Assembly: GCA_905233955.1 (NCBI GenBank)
Contig: CAJOFQ010000004.1
Location: 1 to 64,000, forward strand
Direction: 5' to 3'
From: an uncultured Lachnospiraceae bacterium
GTDB lineage: Bacteria; Bacillota; Clostridia; Lachnospirales; Lachnospiraceae
DNA: 64,000 bases
Every line of letters starts with the position of its first letter. The first letter of the stretch is position 1. The notes under the pieces are model-generated. The model saw only the letters and a list, made by a program, of their open reading frames with translations. It searched no databases and was not told where the DNA came from. This document shows positions 54,784 to 64,000 of this stretch, one piece after another. The translations under genes were made by a program, and so were the position numbers.

Positions 54784-55953
54784 ATGGTTGAAGTCAAGAA
54801 TCTCACAAAAAAATACAGTGGACACACAGCAGTGGATGATATTTCATTTACGCTGCTTCCCGGGAAGATATATGGTCTGTTAGGACCGAATGGAGCCGGT
54901 AAATCCACTACTATGAATATGATGACCGGATATATTGCTCCGGGTGGCGGAACAGTGGAAGTAGACGGTCATGATATATACAAGGATGGCAAGGCTGCAC
55001 GAAGCAGGATTGGATATCTGCCGGAGAATCCGCCTCTTTATCAGGATATGACGGTCCATGAATATCTGGTTTTTGTAGCAGAATTAAAGGGAATGGACAA
55101 ATCCCAAAGGCTCGTAGCAGTAGAAGCTGTTATGGAGGATGCCGGGGTTTTGGATGTGGCTGATAAGCTGATCCGTTCCCTTTCCAAGGGGTACAGACAG
55201 CGGGTAGGCTTCGCCGGAGCCATTATTAACGATCCGGCAGTTGTTATTCTGGATGAGCCGACAGTTGGCCTGGATCCCAAGCAGATTCTGGAATTTCGAG
55301 ACAGAATACGAAGCCTGGGCGAAGAACATATAGTGCTCTTATCCTCGCATATTCTCTCTGAGATATCCGCTGTATGCGATCATGTGTTCATAATCAACAA
55401 GGGCAAGCTCATTGTAGATGATGATGTATCAAATCTCGACAAATATGTCAACAGTGACAGGCGCATTACGATATCTGTTAAGAGCTCCGAAGAAGATGTA
55501 GTTTTGGTATTAGGTGATCTGGAAGGCATAAAGGATGTATTCTGCGGCGAGGAGAAGGACGGGGTTCTGGAGCTTGATATTACCGCGGCTGCAGACAATT
55601 CTGACATAACTGAGCAGATTTCGCTTGCGTTAATGGAGCACAGGATCCCAATACTGGGGATGAAGGAAGAAAAGGGTTCGCTGGAGCAGATATTTTTGGA
55701 GATTACCCAGGAGGATCCTGCAGCCGCGGAGGAAGCGGAATCTGAAACAGAAACCGGAGAGTCCGAAGAAGAAACCAACGAATCTGAAACAGAAACCGAA
55801 GAATCCGAAGAAGAAACCAACGAATCTGAAACAAAAACCGAAGAATCTGAAGAAGAAACCAACGAATCTGAAACAAAAACCGAAGAATCTGAAGAGGAAG
55901 CCGGGGAAGAATCGGATAAGGGGGACGATGAGGTGACGGAGGAAGAGAAATGA
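54784..55953 (+). CDS. ABC transporter ATP-binding protein with acidic repeat tail
   Basis: A 389-residue ATPase of the ABC-2/Gld type. Walker A is GPNGAGKST (about residues 37-45), the signature LSKGYRQRVGFAGA, Walker B VVILDEPTVGLDP and LSSHILSEIS the switch region. After the usual C-terminal domain (to about residue 315), a tail of about 70 residues is made of four 14-residue units of the type SETKTEESEEETNE, encoded by a 42-bp tandem repeat. It overlaps the permease/GldG fusion gene by four bases. It should power export or a surface process; the substrate is unknown. Confidence 0.9.
   Translation: MVEVKNLTKKYSGHTAVDDISFTLLPGKIYGLLGPNGAGKSTTMNMMTGYIAPGGGTVEVDGHDIYKDGKAARSRIGYLPENPPLYQDMTVHEYLVFVAELKGMDKSQRLVAVEAVMEDAGVLDVADKLIRSLSKGYRQRVGFAGAIINDPAVVILDEPTVGLDPKQILEFRDRIRSLGEEHIVLLSSHILSEISAVCDHVFIINKGKLIVDDDVSNLDKYVNSDRRITISVKSSEEDVVLVLGDLEGIKDVFCGEEKDGVLELDITAAADNSDITEQISLALMEHRIPILGMKEEKGSLEQIFLEITQEDPAAAEEAESETETGESEEETNESETETEESEEETNESETKTEESEEETNESETKTEESEEEAGEESDKGDDEVTEEEK
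55741..55908 (+). repeat. 42-bp tandem repeat, four copies, inside a coding region
   Basis: Four contiguous 42-base units at 55741-55782, 55783-55824, 55825-55866 and 55867-55908, each starting TCTGAAACA and mostly ending GAAGAAACCAACGAA. The middle units are nearly identical and the last half of unit four has diverged. They encode the Glu/Ser/Thr-rich tail of the ABC ATPase. Confidence 0.93.
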
Positions 55954-58097
55954 TTGCTATATGCAAGCGGGAGTTTGCCTCCTTATTCAATAATGTAATA
56001 GGATGGCTATTTGTAGGCGTTATGGTGGCAATGTACGGATTGTACTTCTTTCTGTACAACATGCTGTACGGTCTGCCACAGATATCACATACGCTTTCAG
56101 CCGTAACCTTCCTGTTTCTGATAGCAGTTCCGGTGCTTACCATGCGTATACTCTCAGAAGACAGACGCAACAGGACAGATCAGCTGATCATGACTGCCCC
56201 TGTATCCACATGGCAGATAGTCCTGGGCAAGTATCTGGCGCTGGTTTTGGTTTTTGCCATACCTGTATGTCTGATGGCAGTATCTCCATTGATACTGGGA
56301 TTATTTGGAGAAGCGAATTACACCGGAAGCTTCCTGGCGTTGCTGGGTTTTGTATTATATGGTCTTCTTACTTTATCGGTTGGACTTTTTGTTTCATCAC
56401 TGACTGAAAGTGTGGTTATATCTGCAATAGTATCTTTTGTACTTTTATTTCTCGGGTATATGATGCCGTCCATAACCGGTGCGGTATTTCCGGATGGAGG
56501 GATTATTCCAACCATTTTAGGAGCTTATGATTTCATTACGCCCATGGACGATCTGTCTGACGGAAGTCTTAATTTAAGAAGTATAATATACTATGTTTCT
56601 GTCACAGGATTGTTTTTATTTGGAACGGTGCAATCCATTGAAAAGCGCCGATGGAGTGTGAGTGTCAGAAAGCTTTCAGGATCGGTTTTTTCCATAACTA
56701 CTATAGCTGTAGTGTGTGCTGCAGTAGCGGGAGTTAATGCGCTGGCATTACAAATTCCGGATTCACAGGCCATCATTGACATGACGGCGGAAAAATATTT
56801 TTCACTTACAAAGGACACTGTCAAATTTCTCAAGGATTATTCTGAGGATGTAACTATTTATGTGGTTGGAACCAAAAAATCAGTCAAGGAATCATCAGTC
56901 GAGATACCCAAGACTCTCAAGCGATACCATGAAGCCAACCCGCGTATTAAGATCAGTTATGTTAATATATCCAAAAATCCTACATTTCTTGCTTCTTATG
57001 ACGCAGAGGGCGAGCAGGAAGGCAGTCTTATAGTAGTAAGTGACAAGCGCAGCAAGGTTATCCCGGTGTCGGATATTTATCCCAGTGAGATTGACTACAC
57101 TACTTATTCACAAACTGTTACCGGATATGATGGCGAAGGCCAGATCACCAGTGCGCTTCAATATGTATCCACGGATGATGTTCCTGTGGTGTACATTTTG
57201 GAGGGTCACGATGAGCTGGCTATTGGCGAAGATTTTATGGATGTACTGGAGAAATCCAATTACGAGATAAAACAGTTGTCATTCCTGAAGGAAGAGGCAG
57301 TTCCTGAGGATTCTGCCGCGCTTATCATCAATGGCGTGCAGTCGGATCTCTCCGATGATGATGTTAAAAAAGTAGTTGACTATATCAATGATGGAGGAAG
57401 CGTTCTTGCGTCAATGGATTTTCTTCAGATGGATAACCTTGCCAGATACAAAGGGATCCTGTCAGAATATGGAATAACACCTGTAGAGGGTGTGGTCGCG
57501 GAGTTAGACAAGGACTATTATTATCAGAATCCATATTATTTACTGCCGGAAGTAGAAGTATCAGACGCAACGGATGGCTTGGAAGGAAAGTCTTCGATTT
57601 TTTCACCTTTTTCGGTAGGTCTGGAATATAATGAGGATAATGATAATACATATACAAAACTGTTTGTGACTTCTGATAAGGCCACTTCCAAAAAGGGTTA
57701 CGGTTCTGCCGAGGAAATGGCAAAGGTCGCGTCTGTACAAACAGAGGTTACAAAGGATCCCGGGGACCCTGACGGACCATTTTCCGTAGGTCTTCTTACA
57801 GAGACAAAAAAAGGCGGCAAAATCATAGTATTAGGTTCCGCGTATCTGCTTACAGACGCGTCGGATGCAATGGTGTCATATCGCAATTCCAGATTATTTG
57901 ATTCTATGATGAAGGTTCTTGTACCCGATCTGGAGAATGAAAATGGTGTGATAATACCAGTTAAAAAATATGACGAGACGAGGCTTACAGTAAACACCAA
58001 TGCGGCTCAGATGTACGGGTTTATTTTTATAGTTCTGTTGCCGGTGTCTTGTCTTGTTGCAGGAGTAGTAATCTGGTCAAAACGACGCAGGAGGTAA
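55950..58097 (+). CDS. ABC-2 permease fused to GldG-like domain
   Basis: A 715-residue membrane protein. Residues about 1-245 form an ABC-2/GldF-like permease with six helices and the typical [19 protein letters not shown] loop. Residues about 245-690 form a GldG-like ABC-type auxiliary domain: membrane helix, then a DUF4350/Gldg-like extracytoplasmic part with [23 protein letters not shown] and [10 protein letters not shown]; a last helix and KRRRR end the protein. In Bacteroidetes gliding systems GldF and GldG are separate proteins. Here both parts are in one chain, partnered with the upstream ATPase. The substrate is unknown. Confidence 0.85.
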   Translation: MIAICKREFASLFNNVIGWLFVGVMVAMYGLYFFLYNMLYGLPQISHTLSAVTFLFLIAVPVLTMRILSEDRRNRTDQLIMTAPVSTWQIVLGKYLALVLVFAIPVCLMAVSPLILGLFGEANYTGSFLALLGFVLYGLLTLSVGLFVSSLTESVVISAIVSFVLLFLGYMMPSITGAVFPDGGIIPTILGAYDFITPMDDLSDGSLNLRSIIYYVSVTGLFLFGTVQSIEKRRWSVSVRKLSGSVFSITTIAVVCAAVAGVNALALQIPDSQAIIDMTAEKYFSLTKDTVKFLKDYSEDVTIYVVGTKKSVKESSVEIPKTLKRYHEANPRIKISYVNISKNPTFLASYDAEGEQEGSLIVVSDKRSKVIPVSDIYPSEIDYTTYSQTVTGYDGEGQITSALQYVSTDDVPVVYILEGHDELAIGEDFMDVLEKSNYEIKQLSFLKEEAVPEDSAALIINGVQSDLSDDDVKKVVDYINDGGSVLASMDFLQMDNLARYKGILSEYGITPVEGVVAELDKDYYYQNPYYLLPEVEVSDATDGLEGKSSIFSPFSVGLEYNEDNDNTYTKLFVTSDKATSKKGYGSAEEMAKVASVQTEVTKDPGDPDGPFSVGLLTETKKGGKIIVLGSAYLLTDASDAMVSYRNSRLFDSMMKVLVPDLENENGVIIPVKKYDETRLTVNTNAAQMYGFIFIVLLPVSCLVAGVVIWSKRRRR

Positions 58098-58101
58098 TAT
58101 A

Positions 58102-58662
58102 ATGACATTATTTGAACAATGGGAAGATTTAGCTTACGACACAAAAACCAGAACCAGAGAGCAGATAGATGCTTTTTGGAAGGATTATTTTGAAAAAGAA
58201 AAAAATATTTATGATTCTCTTCTCAATAATCCGGAGGAAGAGGTAAAGGGAACAGTGCCCCAACTGGCAGAAAAGTATAATGTTTCTGTGGTTGAGATGA
58301 CAGGCTTTTTAGATGGAATCAACGACAGCCTGGTAGAACAAAATCCCCTTAAGACCATGGATGAGAATACGGTAGTCTCTTTGAATTTTGATAATGAGAG
58401 ATTGTACAGGAATATGATAGATGCTGATGCCGAGTGGCTGTATGGTCTTCCGCAGTGGGATGATATCTTAGGTGCGGATAATAAAAAGGCGATCTTTTTA
58501 GATCAGAAAAAATCACACACGGTTCATGTTTTGAAAATAGGAAGAAACGAGCCTTGTCCTTGCGGCAGCGGTAAGAAATATAAGTTCTGCCATGGCAAAA
58601 AGGGAGCAGAACCGTTGTCTGAGGATGTTATTGAACGGTGGAAAGGAGAACATAATGGATAA
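58102..58662 (+). CDS. SEC-C metal-binding domain protein
   Basis: A 186-residue protein. The first ~145 residues have no motif I recognise (helical, with [20 protein letters not shown]). The C-terminal part is a SEC-C zinc motif, [20 protein letters not shown], the same module found at the end of SecA, where it binds zinc and contacts SecB or ribosomes. Possible roles include ribosome or secretion contacts, but none is shown. AGGAGG precedes ATG. The last 8 bases overlap the thrS start, so the two are translationally coupled. Confidence 0.85.
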   Translation: MTLFEQWEDLAYDTKTRTREQIDAFWKDYFEKEKNIYDSLLNNPEEEVKGTVPQLAEKYNVSVVEMTGFLDGINDSLVEQNPLKTMDENTVVSLNFDNERLYRNMIDADAEWLYGLPQWDDILGADNKKAIFLDQKKSHTVHVLKIGRNEPCPCGSGKKYKFCHGKKGAEPLSEDVIERWKGEHNG

Positions 58663-60457
58663 CAAAGAATTTTACAGTCAGGTATACAGGCATTCCCTTG
58701 CTCATGTTCTGGCCAAGGCAGTTCTGGAATTGTACGGCGCAGACAAGGTACAATATGCCATAGGACCGCAGATTTCTGATGGCTTTTATTATGATTTCCT
58801 TTTGCCTGTAAATCTTACAAATGATGATTTCAAGCAAATTGAAGATAAGATGCGCGAGATATTGAAGCGCAAAGAGGATTGGACAGTAGAGGAGATTTCC
58901 AAGGCGGATGCCCTTGAGCTGTTTAAGGGACAGAAATTCAAACAGGAGATCATATCTGATCTGCCGGATGATGAGACTATCACTATATATCGTACAGGAG
59001 ATGATTTTGTGGATTTGTGCAGAGGTCCCCATGTCTCTAATTCTCAGGAATTACTGGGAGCTGCCTTCCAGATCAAATCTGTTTCCGGCGCATACTGGCG
59101 CGGTGACGAGAATAGGGACCAGCTTCAGAGGATATATGTATATGCTTTCGAGAATAAAAAGGATTTAAAGGCTCACCTTCAGTTTATTAAGGAGGCAATG
59201 GAACGGGATCACAAGAAGCTTGGTCCTCAGATGGGGCTTTTTATGTTTGATGAAAGCGCGCCGGGGATGCCTTATTGGCTTCCCAGAGGCTGGAAGCTTT
59301 ATAATGCCCTGTTGGATTTTTGGAGGACTATTCATGAAAGACATGGATATCAGGAGATTTCAGGTCCTATAATCAACAATCGCTATCTGTGGAAGACTTC
59401 AGGACATTGGGCTCACTATGTAGATAATATGTTCATAATCCCGGGACATGATGAAGAAGGTAATATGGACATCGAAACACAAGACACATATGCTGCCAAG
59501 CCTATGAATTGCCCTAACGCTATCAATGTCTACAGAAACAGCCTGCGCTCATATCGGGAGCTGCCCTTTAGGATTTCCCAGGTGGATGTTATTCACCGCA
59601 AGGAAAAATCCGGAGAGTTGAACGGCCTGTTTCGTGTTCAGGCATTTCGACAGGATGACGCGCACACTCTTCTTACAGAGGAACAGATAGCGGATGAAAT
59701 GGCCGATATCATGGATATAGCTGATGAGATATATGGTACCTTTGGACTTACCTATGAGGTAGAATTGTCCACCCGCCCGGATGACTTTATGGGAGATATT
59801 GAGGTCTGGAATGACGCGGAAGCGGCATTGAAGCGGATATTGGACAACCGTTTCGGTGAAGGCAATTATGAGGTCAATGAGGGGGATGGCGCATTTTATG
59901 GCCCTAAGATTGATATAAAAATGCGGGATGCTTTGGGAAGAGAGTGGCAGACAGGCACCATACAATTGGATTTCCAGCTGCCATTGAACTTTGATCTTAA
60001 GTATGTGGCTGATGATGGTACCCACAAGAGACCGGTCATGATTCACAGGGCTATTTTTGGTTCCTTTGAGAGATTTATAGGAATTCTTACAGAGAATTAC
60101 AAAGGTCTGTTCCCCTTCTGGATGTGTCCTTATCAGGTGGGAATAGTGCCGATACTTCCTGAACACAATGATTATGCCATGAAGGTTAAGGAAGCTCTTA
60201 CTCAGGCTGGCATAAGAGCGGAAGCAGATCTTGCTTACCGCAACATGAAGGAAAAAATAAAGGGATTCCATGGAATGAAGGATCCTTATATAGTTATTCT
60301 TGGAGATAAGGAGATAGCTGATAACAGTGTATCTGTAACTATCCGCGGCAACAAAAAAATGAACGGTGTTCCACTGGATAGATTTATCGAGATTTGTAAA
60401 AAAATGAACAGTGAGCATATGCAGACTCTCATTGAAAGCCAAGAGGCTTTGGGATAA
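58655..60457 (+). CDS. thrS: Threonine--tRNA ligase lacking the TGS domain
   Basis: A 600-residue class II synthetase. It begins straight with the editing domain: [11 protein letters not shown] (His13, His17) and DLCRGPH (Cys122, His126), the serine-editing zinc-like site. The catalytic core has [23 protein letters not shown], motif 2 around [26 protein letters not shown] (core [12 protein letters not shown]) and the C-terminal anticodon domain. The N-terminal TGS domain (about 60 residues) of the common 640-residue form is missing. ATG 58655 overlaps the SEC-C stop by 8 bases; a longer frame from 58592 has no TGS either. No T-box leader is seen. Confidence 0.94.
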   Translation: MDNKEFYSQVYRHSLAHVLAKAVLELYGADKVQYAIGPQISDGFYYDFLLPVNLTNDDFKQIEDKMREILKRKEDWTVEEISKADALELFKGQKFKQEIISDLPDDETITIYRTGDDFVDLCRGPHVSNSQELLGAAFQIKSVSGAYWRGDENRDQLQRIYVYAFENKKDLKAHLQFIKEAMERDHKKLGPQMGLFMFDESAPGMPYWLPRGWKLYNALLDFWRTIHERHGYQEISGPIINNRYLWKTSGHWAHYVDNMFIIPGHDEEGNMDIETQDTYAAKPMNCPNAINVYRNSLRSYRELPFRISQVDVIHRKEKSGELNGLFRVQAFRQDDAHTLLTEEQIADEMADIMDIADEIYGTFGLTYEVELSTRPDDFMGDIEVWNDAEAALKRILDNRFGEGNYEVNEGDGAFYGPKIDIKMRDALGREWQTGTIQLDFQLPLNFDLKYVADDGTHKRPVMIHRAIFGSFERFIGILTENYKGLFPFWMCPYQVGIVPILPEHNDYAMKVKEALTQAGIRAEADLAYRNMKEKIKGFHGMKDPYIVILGDKEIADNSVSVTIRGNKKMNGVPLDRFIEICKKMNSEHMQTLIESQEALG

Positions 60458-61281
60458 TGGTTGTTGACTCTGTATGTTTTGGCAGTAAGGCAGATGGGAA
60501 GGCCGTAAGAGGCAGGATCTTCATCCCGGAGAACGGCAGCAGTATTCATCCAGCAGTGATAATATGTCACGGTTTCAGTATAAATTACATGAAGCTTTTG
60601 CATTATGGCGAAGAGATGTGCAATGATGGTATATGCAGTGTAATGTTTGATTTCTGCGGTGGAGGCAATGAAGGTTCAAGTGATGGTTCCACCCTTGAGA
60701 TGTCTGTTGTTACAGAGCAGGAAGATTTGTCGCTGGTTTTAAATGCTGTTATGTCGTATGATTATGTCGATAAGGACAATATCTTTCTCCTGGGAGAAAG
60801 TCAGGGCGGTTTTGTTGCTGCAATGATAGGATTAAAGAGGATCCGTGATATAGCAGGCCTTATTCTCTGGTATCCGGCATTTGCCATTCCTGATTATGTA
60901 AGGGATATGTGCAGGGAGGGAATACCTGAGGAATATGAGGTGTTTGGCACCAGAATAGGCAGAATTTACGCCGAGGATGCAATGAATCTGCATCCCTACG
61001 ATGATATTCATAAATTCAAAAAACCTGTCTTAATTATTCATGGACAGCAAGATGATGTTATACCTGTATCCTATTCCCAAAGGGCAGCGGAGTGCTATCC
61101 TGATGTGGAATATACGGTAATCAAAAATGCCGGACATGGTTTTGAAGGGGATGACAGTGTTTACGCCAGGAAGCTTACAAGCGATTTTATCTTCAGGAAA
61201 GCTTCCCAAAATGACAAATATAATGGGTTATCGCTCATACAAAAAATCATGGCTTTCTTTGGCAGGGGACATAAGGGATGA
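60457..61281 (+). CDS. Alpha/beta hydrolase
   Basis: A 274-residue hydrolase. The nucleophile elbow is LLGESQGGFVAAM (about residues 110-122, GxSxG), the oxyanion region VIICHGFSINYMKL (about 32-45), and the catalytic acid and base sit in VLIIHGQQDDVIPVSYSQRA and IKNAGHGFEGDD. The fold resembles dienelactone hydrolase/BAAT-like or S9-type esterases; the substrate is unknown. The ATG overlaps the thrS stop by one base (TAATG). It ends with a positively charged tail. Confidence 0.85.
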   Translation: MVVDSVCFGSKADGKAVRGRIFIPENGSSIHPAVIICHGFSINYMKLLHYGEEMCNDGICSVMFDFCGGGNEGSSDGSTLEMSVVTEQEDLSLVLNAVMSYDYVDKDNIFLLGESQGGFVAAMIGLKRIRDIAGLILWYPAFAIPDYVRDMCREGIPEEYEVFGTRIGRIYAEDAMNLHPYDDIHKFKKPVLIIHGQQDDVIPVSYSQRAAECYPDVEYTVIKNAGHGFEGDDSVYARKLTSDFIFRKASQNDKYNGLSLIQKIMAFFGRGHKG

Positions 61282-61323
61282 CAAAGGAGTTACGCCATTA
61301 CACATTCTTATAAGGTGGGAAAT

Positions 61324-61515
61324 ATGGATAACAGCTATTTTGTGGCGGAAATAATGAAGGGAAGGCGTAGAAAAGCGTTACTTATCGAACTTGAAGGACG
61401 GGAAACTATTGAAGAGGTAGTTAAGCGTAATTATGGGGAAGATACCGTGGTAGTTCAATACAGAGTACCTACCATGGAAGAGATGATTCTTATGAAGCGG
61501 GGGATGATAACTTGA
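61324..61515 (+). CDS. Small protein of unknown function
   Basis: A 63-residue protein I do not recognise. It is mixed-charge and soluble: EIMKGRRRKALLIELEGRET, then VVKRNYGEDTVVVQYRVPT and a methionine-rich end (MEEMILMKRGMIT). AGGTGGGA precedes ATG 61324 by about 4 bases. Its stop overlaps the TTG start of the EAL-type gene (TTGA), implying coupling. It could modulate that protein, but this is inference only. Confidence 0.55.
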   Translation: MDNSYFVAEIMKGRRRKALLIELEGRETIEEVVKRNYGEDTVVVQYRVPTMEEMILMKRGMIT

Positions 61516-64000
61516 GAAAAAAAGATCCTATGACGGGTCTTATGACTAAGGATGCTTTTATCGAAAGCGCCAGGCTGCGCCTTGAGTCCGGGGAGGTCTG
61601 TGCTGATGATTTATCCTGTGTCTACTTTGATATTAAGGCCTTTAAGCTTTTTTATGCAAGGAATAATTTTGATAGAGGGTATGAGTGCTTGTCATCAATT
61701 GGACATATGATCGAGGATGTCTTTAAGGGGGATGATATCTGCAGATCGTCTAATGATCACTTTATAGTGCTTACAAGCCGCGAAGGGCTTTCCCAGCGCG
61801 TTCTTTTGGTGCAGGAAAAGGTTCATAACGAATGGAAGCATACAGGTCTTGAGCTGACAGCCGGAAGCTATGAGCTTAAAGACGGATATACTGATATGGC
61901 GACTGTGTGCAGTAATGCCAAAATGGCATGCAAGAGCGCTGAAAAAAATGGTGATGGTTTCTCCGTATATGATGGTGCTCTTGAAAGGTCCATACGGTTA
62001 AAACAATATGTGATACATCACTTTGATGAAGCGATAGATTGTGGTCATATCATAGTCTATTATCAGCCGATCATGCATGTTTTAAAACAGCGGTTATGCG
62101 GTTATGAAGCCCTTGCAAGGTGGAATTCACCCGAGTATGGAATCCTTATGCCTGAAGATTTTCTGGACACCCTGAAGGAGGCTAAACAGGTTCATCGTCT
62201 GGATGCATACATGATCAGAATGGTTTGCAAGGATCTAAGGCTTTCTACTGACGAGGGGCTTTCTGTGGTTCCGGTATCGCTGAATCTTTCCAGACAGGAT
62301 TTTGTCATGTCGGATATGCTGGAGGTTGTAAAGCGCGCAACAGATGAATTTGGAATAGATAAGCAATATCTCCGTTTTGAGCTTTCAGAAGGAATGCTCT
62401 CTGAGGACAGGGAGGATATGCTGTCTGAGATGCGTCGCTTCCGCAAGGCAGGATACATGCTTGGGATGGATGATTTTGGTGGAAAGGCATCTTCACTTCA
62501 TATTCTCAAGGATATGCCTTTTGATTCATTAAAGATTGACAGCAGCTTCGTTAAGGGAACAGATGACCCGATCAGATCCAGGATCATATTGAAGAATATG
62601 ATGAATATGGCCAAGGAATTGGGCATAGAGACCATGATGAGCGGCATAGATGATGAAAGCATAGTAGATTTCATCAAGCAGATAGGCTGTGAAAAATTCC
62701 AGGGCAATCTGTATGGAAGCCCCATGACTCTCGACAAGGATAAGCATATTAGCCTGGATCCTGAAAATGATTTTGAAAGGGATTATTATGATGCTATAGG
62801 ACGGGTTAATATCCTTTCTCAAACACCCCTCAAGACAGGGTGGTCTCATCAGGAAGAGGATGCTGCTATTTTAAATCTGCTTCCTCTTGCAATTATGGAA
62901 TTTGACAGGAAATCATTTAATTTTCTCATGTCAAATGACAATTTCAAGTCAATTTTTTCGTCATTTGGAATGGATGGCGACGACGATCCGCAAAGTATAT
63001 TTAATAACACAAGACTTACCATGTCCACACAGTTCAGGTCTTTGGCGGAGCGCTGTATTTATACGGGCACTGAATGTGTTCAGGATTTTGTGACGGATGC
63101 GGGCTATCACAGGTTAGTAATGCGCTGTGTATCCTACAATGGTGAAAATGACAGCGGAGCTGTTCTAGCTATTGTCGAGCGAATGTCTGAGGATGATCCT
63201 AACGAACGCGCGTCAAAAATGGACAACGCCATGCGATTCTTGTATTCACTTTATTCCAGGGTGGATTTAATAAGCGCGGATGGCAGCTCTATGGATAATA
63301 TCTATATAGATACATCCAGATATAATAATCCGATATTAGGCAGAGATGCTAATGAGACAATTTTAAAATTCACTCAACAGAATATCTATGTTGAGGATAT
63401 GCAAAAATGTCTCGATTTTCTGAATCTTAATACCATGGAAGACCGCCTTGCGGATGTAGGCGGCAGATATATGGTGGATTATTTCAGAACCAGGGATGCA
63501 AAGGGCAACTACGACTGGCTGATGTACATGATAGTGCCGGTTGTGTCAGATAAAAAGACAATTTATGTATTGTGCTCAAGAGGTATTGATGCTGAGAGAA
63601 TGCGCAGGTTGCCTGAGATTTCCCAGAGTGGCGCTGAGTATTATGATATGCCGAGCAATCCTGTATATCTCATTCTTGCCAGCAGTGCTTTTACCAGGAT
63701 GCTGGAGTACGGTTCATTTGATGAATTTTTGCGTAATTCATTCTTTGTAGAGGGAGATCTTACTTCTAATCTTATTTTAAGCCTGCATTTAGGCAAGCAG
63801 CAGGTTATGGACGATTCCAACATGGGGCATATGGGCATACCCTACGATGAAGTGATAAGGGAGATGATCACAGGTTCCGCAGTAGAATCCGACAAAGATA
63901 AGGTCAAGCCCTTCTTTGACAGAGACAGGTTATTGTCAGCTTATAAGGATGGACAGATAAGTTCTAATATTGAGTATCTCAGACTGCCTGACAGCGGAAG
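61512..64000 (+). CDS. Degenerate GGDEF-EAL protein, cut by the window end
   Basis: An open frame of 829 residues reaching the window end. It starts at TTG 61512, which keeps the conserved KDPMTGLMTKDAF N-terminus of a GGDEF domain; ATG 61530 would cut it. The GGDEF signature is replaced by SSNDH (about 78-82). The EAL domain (about 165-410) keeps YEALARW (198-204) and DDFGG (320-324), but ELTES reads ELSEG and the catalytic EGVE reads SGID (Ser377). Cyclic-di-GMP hydrolysis is therefore doubtful, and it may be a c-di-GMP sensor. The part after about 425 has no motif I can name. Confidence 0.85.
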   Translation, partial: MRKKDPMTGLMTKDAFIESARLRLESGEVCADDLSCVYFDIKAFKLFYARNNFDRGYECLSSIGHMIEDVFKGDDICRSSNDHFIVLTSREGLSQRVLLVQEKVHNEWKHTGLELTAGSYELKDGYTDMATVCSNAKMACKSAEKNGDGFSVYDGALERSIRLKQYVIHHFDEAIDCGHIIVYYQPIMHVLKQRLCGYEALARWNSPEYGILMPEDFLDTLKEAKQVHRLDAYMIRMVCKDLRLSTDEGLSVVPVSLNLSRQDFVMSDMLEVVKRATDEFGIDKQYLRFELSEGMLSEDREDMLSEMRRFRKAGYMLGMDDFGGKASSLHILKDMPFDSLKIDSSFVKGTDDPIRSRIILKNMMNMAKELGIETMMSGIDDESIVDFIKQIGCEKFQGNLYGSPMTLDKDKHISLDPENDFERDYYDAIGRVNILSQTPLKTGWSHQEEDAAILNLLPLAIMEFDRKSFNFLMSNDNFKSIFSSFGMDGDDDPQSIFNNTRLTMSTQFRSLAERCIYTGTECVQDFVTDAGYHRLVMRCVSYNGENDSGAVLAIVERMSEDDPNERASKMDNAMRFLYSLYSRVDLISADGSSMDNIYIDTSRYNNPILGRDANETILKFTQQNIYVEDMQKCLDFLNLNTMEDRLADVGGRYMVDYFRTRDAKGNYDWLMYMIVPVVSDKKTIYVLCSRGIDAERMRRLPEISQSGAEYYDMPSNPVYLILASSAFTRMLEYGSFDEFLRNSFFVEGDLTSNLILSLHLGKQQVMDDSNMGHMGIPYDEVIREMITGSAVESDKDKVKPFFDRDRLLSAYKDGQISSNIEYLRLPDSG

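Noticed and set aside
55703..56170. 155-codon frame opposite the 42-bp repeats
   Set aside because: The repeating RFLFQIRW pattern comes from the tandem repeat read in reverse, not from a real protein.
59549..60442. 297-codon frame opposite thrS
   Set aside because: It is long but entirely antisense to a conserved synthetase, and the translated sequence resembles no protein family.

Overview
The window looks like chromosomal sequence of a low-to-moderate GC Firmicute, most likely a Lachnospiraceae member of the Butyrivibrio/Roseburia type. This is inferred from gene content and order; no rRNA is present to place it. Supporting signs are AGGAGG-type ribosome binding sites, consensus sigma-A promoters, the phoH-HD protein-ybeY cluster, the mreBCD-PBP2-minC-rodA-mgsA cluster, mutS-mutL-miaA followed by an YnbB-type gene, a TSCPD protein, a DUF975 protein and DUF3048. 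No tRNA, rRNA, CRISPR array, insertion sequence or prophage was seen. Almost all of it is densely packed core housekeeping DNA with translationally coupled genes (ATGA, TGATG or TAATG junctions).

Layout. 1-1011: accessory edge with no clear gene in the first 387 bases, then a RelE/ParE-type toxin-antitoxin pair behind a twice-frameshifted ribbon-helix-helix antitoxin pseudogene. 1081-5673: DUF362 protein, a zinc-ribbon/helix-turn-helix protein divergent from manA, a small membrane protein, a TSCPD protein and a DUF975 membrane protein. 5748-8584: acetyltransferase-like gene and a polar amino acid ABC transporter. 8594-11568 (minus strand): a Memo-AMMECR1 fusion, then gpmA with two more zinc-ribbon paralogues. 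11738-18202: Sel1-repeat protein, purC-purF-purB and gdhA. 18375-25241: ftsK, fhs, folD, a zinc-ribbon/TPR membrane protein and rlmH. 25308-40379: phoH, a degenerate PgpH-like protein, ybeY, a DUF3048 lipoprotein, a SpoVB-type flippase, two FAD proteins, mutS, mutL, miaA and a PLP enzyme. 40457-49673: radC, mreBCD, PBP2, minC, rodA, mgsA and a D,D-carboxypeptidase. 49781-64000: small P-loop protein, CIRCE-controlled htpG, DegV protein, purA, a Gld-type ABC exporter, SEC-C protein, thrS, hydrolase, a small ORF and an EAL-type protein cut by the window end.

The genes form functional blocks: purine synthesis (purC, purF, purB, purA), one-carbon supply (fhs, folD), rRNA and tRNA maturation (rlmH, ybeY, miaA), mismatch repair (mutS, mutL) and cell shape and wall synthesis (mreBCD, PBP2, rodA, carboxypeptidase). 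The points most worth a second look are: minC without minD or minE and without the RSGQ motif known for MinD binding; a PgpH-like protein that has lost its HD residues and its extracellular domain; an EAL protein with damaged catalytic motifs; a recurring GGGTCAAAAGGT hairpin element that ends one gene and supplies a promoter -35 for another; three zinc-ribbon/helix-turn-helix paralogues within 9 kb; and a 42-bp tandem repeat coding an acidic tail on an ABC ATPase.
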